Assembly (NCBI GenBank): GCA_905250025.1
Contig: CAJNOJ010000028.1
Span: forward strand, 558,001 to 622,000
DNA from: Adineta ricciae
Taxonomy: Eukaryota; Rotifera; Eurotatoria; Adinetida; Adinetidae
Reading direction: 5' to 3'
DNA: 64,000 nt
The position numbers and the translations under genes were made by a program. Numbering within the stretch: the first letter of the stretch is position 1; every line of letters begins with the position of its first letter. Shown in pieces: positions 58,058 through 64,000 of the stretch. The notes below the pieces were generated by a model. That model saw only the letters and a program-made list of their open reading frames with translations, did not search any database and had not been told where the DNA came from.

Positions 58058-59231
58058 ATGGCATCAGCATTGTTCGATGTTGTCATACTGTGGTCACCCA
58101 CAGAATCTGATACCGAATATTCTGAGTTGCAAAACCTATTCAAGACAGAATTTCCAACTCAATTTCGACTTCATCTATTCACGAAGGCACTAGATGCAGT
58201 CATACATACTGAATCAAAAACATCATTACCAACAATTGTCATTACGAAACTAGGCATGACTGAGCAATCTTCAGGTCAACCTCTGATTGAAGCTATTCGC
58301 CGGCAAGATAAGCGTACCTTTATCATTCTCCATTCACATAAAGTTTGTGCCGATCCAAACCTTCGGTAAATTCATTCGGACGTTGTGAGCATTTTGTTTA
58401 ACTTACCTTTTTCTTTTAGTTGGTATTTTGCTGAACTTGGTGTAAATATGATAACTGAATTTATTACGCAAGTTCGTCATGTTTTAACTCAACTACTACC
58501 TTTAGCTCAACCAAGTCCAAAGCCTTCATACTCATGTCCATTTTGTAAATGGTCATCCTTATCGTTTCCTCAACTGTATACTCATGTTCCTCTCTACCAT
58601 ACTAATGAAACGGAATTATCAATTAAATGTGATATATGTCAGCGAGCCACGCGCAGTTATGCAGTACATTTGCACGAGGAACATATGGACGAAACCCAAC
58701 AAATGCCGTCGGCGGTGCCTTTGTATGCATTTGCATTGGTGGTATGTCAGCGTAAAAGCGATAATCGTTTCCTTGTTGTTCAAGAATCCGGATCGATGGG
58801 CTTCTGGCTACCGGGTGGGCGAGTCGAAGTCGGAGAACAGTTGGATAAAGCTGCAGAGCGTGAAACATTAGAAGAAGCTGGTGTGCGAATAAAGATTACC
58901 GGCGTCTTGAAAATCGAATTCTCACCACGAGCAAATATGAATCGTCTGCGCGTGATCTTTTTTGCTGAACCTGCCGATGAACAAGACTGTGATCCCAAAA
59001 CTATACCGGATTACGAAAGGTCAGTCGACTGAGATCCAAAAGACACTTTTCTTTTACCGATAGTCTTATTTTCTATGCAGCTATGGTGCCATGTGGTTGA
59101 CATATGAGCAGACCGTGGAATGTAGTACACGAAATCAATTACGTGGTAGTGAACCATTGAAATGGTTTAAATATATTACTGATAATGGCACCGTACATTC
59201 GTTAAGTATTCTTGGGAAAAGCGAACTTTAA
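58058..59231 (+). CDS. Nudix hydrolase with receiver-like domain and C2H2 zinc fingers
   Basis: Three exons give about 350 residues. Residues 1-130 form an alpha/beta domain resembling a pseudo-receiver (FDVVILWSPTESDTEYS, LPTIVITKLGM, KRTFIILHSHKV, WYFAELGVNMITEF). Two C2H2-type fingers follow: SCPFCKWSSLSF...HVPLYH and IKCDICQRATRSYAVHLHEEH. The Nudix domain begins LYAFALVVCQRKSDNRFLVV and carries a full Nudix box, GGRVEVGEQLDKAAERETLE then EAGV, matching GX5EX7REUXEEXGU with all metal-binding residues. The C-terminus YGAMWLTYEQTVE completes the fold. The chemistry is hydrolysis of a nucleoside diphosphate linked to X; the substrate cannot be told. The combination with fingers is unusual. 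It converges with the VWA gene, 126 bp between stops. Confidence 0.87.
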
Positions 59232-59357
59232 GATTGTTTTAGACTTTATTATTAAACTCAGAAAAATCAAATATACGTTTTTGTTCAAATATTGTATTTA
59301 CTCGTATCATATCGGAGAAAAAACGCTTGTATATGCGCGTTTGTGTAAAAGGAAGGT

Positions 59358-60714
59358 TTATGCATAATCTTTTTTATTACGCATGCGTCGAACAATACGT
59401 TCTGTTTGTGCCATACTGACTTCTTCGTTTTCTCGTAAATCATAACTTGTAGGTGCGGTCGATGCTAGCGGTACTTCACCTGGAGGGGCTGAACCTTCTG
59501 GCACTACGGTTGCTGATGATGTTGCTATGATACCATGACTGAACTCATCATCATCTTCGGCTCGATGTTCACGTACATAAGCTGCTCGTGATCGACGTGA
59601 ACGGAAGGCTGGTGGTTCTGGTGGCGCTTCTACCTTATATTGATTTCGTAATTCTCTCATATCAGCACATTTTGAATAGGTTTCTCTGGCAACTGCTGAT
59701 GTTGCTCCACCTAAATTGTCTAATTGATTGACACGAGCATTTCTCTGCAATAGAAGGCGATTCACTCTTTTAGTTATTTCCTGTTCGTCAGCACCCTCTT
59801 CTTCTGCTTGTTTCATCTCGCGATTAATATCCTCTTGAGCATCTTGCATTAACCTTTCTAAGGATATTTCCTCTCGTACACCGCCGATGATGACTTGTGC
59901 AAGTAGTTTTGCATTGACCATAGGAACATATTGACCGCCAGTGATATAAGCAATAGACATAAAAAAATCGCGATAAGGGACTAGTAAAAGAAAAAAATTT
60001 TCGAACGTTCAGAGAGAAAACAATTCCGTTCTAGGATGTCAACTAACCGATAGATGGTTCAACTCCAACGACATATAGAGTAATTTGTTTTTCCGCCATT
60101 TCTCGTACAGTTTTCACCGGATCAACACCAGAAGGATCTCCATCGGGGAAGCCGTCACCACAGCTAGGATCGAGTCCATGTGGTGGGGCATCTGATATAA
60201 GTACACAAATTTTTGTTGCCTCAGGACGCCACGATAACTTCAAAACATCATGAAGAGCATCTGCCACTGCCTCTGGTGTGTCACCACCACCCTGTGCATT
60301 GCATTGTTCGAGCCAACCCTTCATTTCTTTGACTTTACTCGTAAAATCATGTACACGCGTCACAAATGTTGTATCCTAGAAAGGTAAACATTCGAAACAT
60401 CGAATGCCAATTGTCGAAAGTGTCGAAAACGGACTTGTGGAGGGTGATCACGATATTCAACCAGTGCCAGATGAACATCACTTTTTTCACTAGTCACAAT
60501 CTCTTCTACAATGGCGCGAATATTCTGCGTCGCGCTTTCAATATAACTACCCATTGAACCCGTACAATCCATCGCAAAAGCCAGATCTAGATTTAGCGTT
60601 TGTTTTCATACGGAATGAGAGCTAAAAGTAGATCGTTTACTAACCGAGTACACTTGAATCATGTTTCGCTAGTTGAGGTTGTTCTAGTTTGTCGATATGC
60701 AAAGCACTTGCCAT
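59358..60714 (-). CDS. von Willebrand factor A domain protein
   Basis: Four exons give roughly 390 residues. It starts MASALHIDKLEQPQLAKHDS, and a 58-bp intron then leads into LAFAMDCTGSMGSYIESATQ, where D-C-T-G-S-M is a DxTxS version of the MIDAS metal site. The VWA fold continues with KSDVHLALVEYRDHPP, GGDTPEAVADALHDVLKLSW, KICVLISDAPPHGLDP and ITLYVVGVEPSIG. Next are AYITGGQYVPMVNA and a helical, charged tail (QEDINREMKQAEEEGADEQE) ending VRRMRNKKDYA. There is no signal peptide, so it is an intracellular VWA, like the domain of Dictyostelium alpha-kinase vwkA, but no kinase domain is present. Function unknown; protein-protein binding via the MIDAS is the general expectation. Confidence 0.85.
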
Positions 60715-61034
60715 CGTATGTATCCGAAAAGTTCTGCCACTGTATACTATGAAAAGTCTATATAAGTGATTCTACTACCGTTCTTTTATGTTTATGTTGT
60801 TGTTTTTGTCCTTGATTGTGCAAACCATGAGTATTTCTTCTTACCTGTTCGTATAGCACAGGAATGATTCATAGGAGAGGAGTAAATACATGAAAAAGAA
60901 AGGAACGATAATCGTCATGGGGACAGTTTTTTTAAAGTGTTGCTATCGAGATCGACTATCTCAATGACATCTATCATTGCAAAACACCGATCGTTTCTCT
61001 ATTTTAGACTAAAACTTATCACCTAAATCTAGTC
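60715..61034. promoter_or_regulatory. Shared region of divergent VWA and F-box genes
   Basis: 320 bp between two start codons facing away from each other; promoters of both are expected. No site recognised. Confidence 0.4.
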
Positions 61035-63479
61035 ATGTCAACCGCTCGTGAACGTTATCTCGAATGGAAAAATCGGTGTTTATTACCTCAACTGCCCACG
61101 GAAATTTGGGTACATATTTTCTCATATCTGCACGTCAATGACTTACTCTCTGTCCGTCGTGTTTCACGTTTATTTTGTTCGTGTATCAATCAACATACAT
61201 ATTTTTGGTCATCGGTCATATTTGATATTGATCAATGTGCTAATTATTCGATACCAACTAATCTTCTTCGGCACGTGCGTTCAGCAAATATTGAATTGTT
61301 CACAAAATCGAATATTTACTCGCATTGTACGGTTTATTTGAAACCACAGCCTATTATTAATTCTACGAGTAAACGACGCAAACGTCACTTGTTGAAAGCC
61401 CATGATGACGATGATGAACAACTAAAAAAACAGTCGTATTTACGTTGTGCATCAGTTCATTTCGAAACGCTTCGATCATTCGATCAACTCCAACTAGAAT
61501 ATCTGTTGAAGAATCGAATACGTCGATTGCAATTCTCCTACGAATGTTTGTCACATGAACCATCGCCTATTTTTCTTTTCAAATTAGAACGTTTAAAACA
61601 CTTGAAGATATCTTTTGTACATAATATTATCCAATTGGATTCATTCGCTGTAATGTTAATCAATACAATTCGTGATATTGTAGACCTACTGCTCAAGTTG
61701 AAAAAGTACGTACTCATTTTTTACAATGTAGAAAGTCATTTCATTTCCAAATTATCGGAATATGTAACATCTTGATCTATTCCGATGAATATTAAATTCA
61801 TATATTTCATTCTCTCCATTCAGTTATTAACATGCACGATCTTGTGCAATCAATTCTATTTTCTTTCCAGATAGTAAAATGTTTCTATCTCAACGTATTC
61901 TCTTAATCGATGGATTGACTCTAGTACTCCTATGTTTCGTTAGTCTACTGGGTGATTGTCTGTGTTTTGGTCGACCATGGTCATTCTATGTTATTTCAAA
62001 TATTTATGCTCGTGCCATAACAGATAACTTTACTCATGGTTTGATCAGTGTTGTGTCAACATGTTTCGTGTTCGGTTGGTCTCATCGTCCATTAATGATC
62101 ATTGCTTTTATCGCGGGTTCATTCGTTGACGTTGACCATTTTATCGAAGTTCGTTCGTTCTTATTGCACCGAGCATTATACGATCAACCACGAGGTCGAC
62201 CTTTCCTTCATAACAGTCTTTTGTTATTAATAGTAACTTTTATTGTTGGCGTCTGTGAATATCTCTTTTGGAAGCCTCATCGACTCTATTATTCCATCGT
62301 TTTCTTGCTCGGCTGGTCAACACACCATTTGCGAGATGCACAGAGACGTGGTCTCACATTAACGCCGTTTGGTCAAACTTCTCCCATTGACTATTACATA
62401 GCTCTCATGTGCCAAGCACTTGTCATAGTAAAATTGTTATACATATTTGTTTTTCCTGCACGGGCAACGCCTGTAAATTTGCATATTGTATAAAATAAAA
62501 TGTAGCAGAATAAGATTGTTCATATTCCGATAATTCTTTAATGGAGTCGATTGTGGAAACGGACACTCTTTTCATTAATCATATACAAAAATCAGCTTTT
62601 TCTCGTTTTAGCTTGAAATCACTTACTCTGCATAATCTCTACCTAATTCAATCTTTTCCCGAAAATAGTATGTCAAGTGAAACGCTTACAAAAGACTTAT
62701 GTTCATCACTCCCTTTTCTCTTGTTCTAAGATTATGCTATTAATCGTCTTCGGTCAATATGGTTTGAGAACTGTGTCAACATTCATTTTCTTCTGTCTGC
62801 TATCGATAAACAATATTTGAAGGTAAATGTTCAATTAAGAAAGATAACAAAATGAAACTTTACTATTCGATTCTAGACTATTGTAGTACGTCAATCAACA
62901 TGTGATCGAGCTGTTTTAACGACATTTCTTGATCAACTTGAAACACTTCATTATTTAGACTTAACTTCATTAGAGAGTAATGAGCTCGTGGTCAAATGTT
63001 TCCTTACAAAGTTCATTTCTCAATTTTCAGTACTTCAATCAACGAATCAGAATGATGAGCCACTGCGCATCCCGGTGAAATTGAAAACATGTAGTCTAAA
63101 TAGTACACTCCTTCAAAACTGTTCTTTTCGCTTGGCTTCATCTCTACGCTCATTGGAGTTGATCGATATCAATGTGAATCAATTAACAAATATTTTCAAA
63201 TTCTGCCAGAAATTACGCATCTTGTGTCTCTTGTAAGTGAACATCGCATGGTAACCTATCTTTCATTGTGGTTTGTCTAGTTTCATCACTCAACAACTTT
63301 CCCTATCATCGATGATCAGATATTTTCGGAAACATCATCATCGTCAACGATTGATTCATTTCCATGTGTCATCGACTACTGATTTCGATGATGAAAAGCA
63401 AATTTTACCAGCGAATATTTTAATAATTCCCACTCAAGAATCAGCCAGATGTTTTTGTTATGAAAATTTACTCGAATGA
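61035..63479 (+). CDS. F-box/LRR protein, interrupted by a nested TMEM267 gene
   Basis: Exon 1 (61035-61763) starts MSTARERYLEWKNRCLLPQL and has an F-box, LPTEIWVHIFSYLHVNDLL and SVRRVSRLFCSCINQ, then a linker and LRR-like segments (QLQLEYLLKNRIRRLQFSYE, LERLKHLKISF). At 61763 a donor (TAT|GTAACA) can join an acceptor at 62546 (GAG|TCG), both phase 0, giving LSEY|SIVETDTLF. Downstream exons continue the LRR pattern (SLKSLTLHNLYLIQSF; AINRLRSIWFENCVNIH; FLDQLETLHYLDLTSLES; LASSLRSLELIDINVNQ) and end CFCYENLLE. Without that join the protein would stop at 61775 after the F-box half, and the LRR half would lack a start. The 783-bp intron would contain the whole TMEM267 coding frame. Alternatively these are two broken halves of an older gene. 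F-box identity is firm; the join is inferred. Confidence 0.6.
61879..62493 (+). CDS. TMEM267: TMEM267-like membrane protein, intronless
   Basis: A single 204-residue open frame from MFLSQRILLIDGLTLVLLCF to TPVNLHIV. Several hydrophobic segments are present (TLVLLCFVSLLGDCLCF, MIIAFIAGSFVDVDHFIEV, LLIVTFIVGVCEYLF, YIALMCQALVIVKLLYIFVF). Family hallmarks are FVDVDHF, RGRPFLHNS, GWSTHHLRDAQRRGL and TPFGQTSPI, each matching human TMEM267 (SVIDVDHF, RRPFLHCS, SWTSHHIRDGIRHGL, CPFGKTSPL). The Asp/His set (DVDH, FLH, HHLRD) also resembles the metal-dependent YdjM-type membrane hydrolases, so an enzymatic role is possible but unproven. An AATAAA directly after the stop (62494) gives it its own transcript end. 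It has no intron, unlike almost every gene around it, and sits between the two halves of an F-box gene on the same strand. Confidence 0.9.
   Translation: MFLSQRILLIDGLTLVLLCFVSLLGDCLCFGRPWSFYVISNIYARAITDNFTHGLISVVSTCFVFGWSHRPLMIIAFIAGSFVDVDHFIEVRSFLLHRALYDQPRGRPFLHNSLLLLIVTFIVGVCEYLFWKPHRLYYSIVFLLGWSTHHLRDAQRRGLTLTPFGQTSPIDYYIALMCQALVIVKLLYIFVFPARATPVNLHIV
62494..62499 (+). terminator. Polyadenylation signal AATAAA
   Basis: AATAAA immediately after the TMEM267 stop codon. Confidence 0.5.
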
Positions 63480-63754
63480 CTTCTTCCGTGTGAATATGTT
63501 TAAAAATGTGAGGCTTTTTCCAAGAAATTAACTTCTTTGTTTTTTTAAAAAATAAATAAACAAACAAACACGCACACGCGTACAAGAGAAGGAACAGAAG
63601 AAGAAGAAGAAGATAGAGAGAAACTGTTGTTGAAACACCTTTTTTTGTTTGTTTGTTTTTTTTTTGTAAGTTTTGAAACGAGACAGAGACAGAGAGTGTG
63701 TATGAAAAAAGAAAGAAGGAAGGAAAGAAAGAGAAAGGGAGAACAAAAAGAACA
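63480..63754. other. Convergent 3' region, purine-rich
   Basis: 275 bp between the F-box/LRR stop and the stop of the next minus-strand gene. Consists of GAA/AAAC-type simple sequence and poly-T/poly-A tracts. Open frames here are low-complexity shadows. Confidence 0.5.
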
Positions 63755-64000
63755 TCTATGTGTCTATCGTCGGCTGTTGTACGATTAATTCATCCAGTAC
63801 GAGATCAAATTCAAGTGGACAATCAATAAATGGTAAAGCAACCAGACCATATGGTTGATTAATTGTATCAACCTTTGTCAGAGATGTTGACGTTGAGCCT
63901 GATGTTAGAGTTAATTCTTTAGTCCTTTCTCGTTCGTAAACAAAAGCAAGTTGATCGACTGGAACCAGAAGTAGATCAGGTCTTGCTTCTAATTCTCGTG
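63755..64000 (-). CDS. C-terminal exon of an unknown gene, cut by the window end
   Basis: The frame from the window edge (RELEARPDLLLVPVDQLAFV, then YERERTKELTLTSGSTS) runs without a stop to VLDELIVQQPTIDT and the TAG at 63757-63755, about 81 codons. The block YGLVALPFIDCPLEFDLVLD has strong coding character (hydrophobic strands, Pro-rich turns). I do not recognise the protein. The start and all upstream exons lie beyond 64000. Confidence 0.6.

Overview
The window looks like nuclear DNA of a bdelloid rotifer or a very close relative. The evidence is animal-type genes (two NK2 homeobox genes, an insulin-receptor-substrate-like adaptor, dymeclin, CSTF3, MFF, TMEM267, legumain), AT-rich and gene-dense layout, introns that are mostly 50-60 bp with GT..AG ends, and two paralogous ADP-ribosyltransferase + TPR genes of the kind that is expanded in bdelloids. 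No searches were run; names rest on residue patterns I could read. Exon-intron structures were worked out by hand from splice sites and reading-frame phase.

Layout. 1-2 kb: no gene seen. 2.0-6.4 kb, minus strand: an unrecognised Ser/Pro-rich protein, a MORN4 homologue and a FAM43-like PTB/PID protein. 6.4-17.9 kb: a sparse region around two head-to-tail NK2-class homeobox genes, with kilobases of non-coding DNA and a second, slightly diverged copy of the distal homeobox gene bounded by single Ns, best read as an allelic contig placed beside its partner. 17.9-20.1 kb: a small secreted cysteine-containing protein (+) and a rhodopsin-family GPCR (-). 22.0-25.6 kb (-): BSDC1 and an SLC36-type amino acid transporter. 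26.0-42.9 kb (+): a two-HMG-box protein, an IRS-like adaptor, a lone ubiquitin-like protein, legumain, an ARM-like/fibronectin III protein and a tectonin-repeat protein. 43.0-50.4 kb (-): a possible ciliary protein, an F-box protein and the two ART-TPR genes. 51.1-57.6 kb (+): dymeclin, mitochondrial fission factor-like and CSTF3. 58.1-64.0 kb: a Nudix hydrolase with zinc fingers (+), a von Willebrand A protein (-), an F-box/LRR gene (+) that seems to contain an intronless TMEM267 gene in one intron, and the 3' end of an unknown gene (-).

Functionally this is a mix of housekeeping genes and lineage-expanded families (ART-TPR, F-box) with no operon logic. The parts I consider least described are the N-terminal module in front of the ART domain, the loss of the catalytic glutamate in one of the two ARTs, the receiver-like/zinc-finger/Nudix fusion and the TMEM267-inside-F-box arrangement.

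Assembly caution: at four gaps (30546, 31956, 36200, 37728-37761) the sequence on the left is repeated exactly on the right (221, 221, 221 and 187 bp). These are unmerged contig ends, and they distort four gene models.
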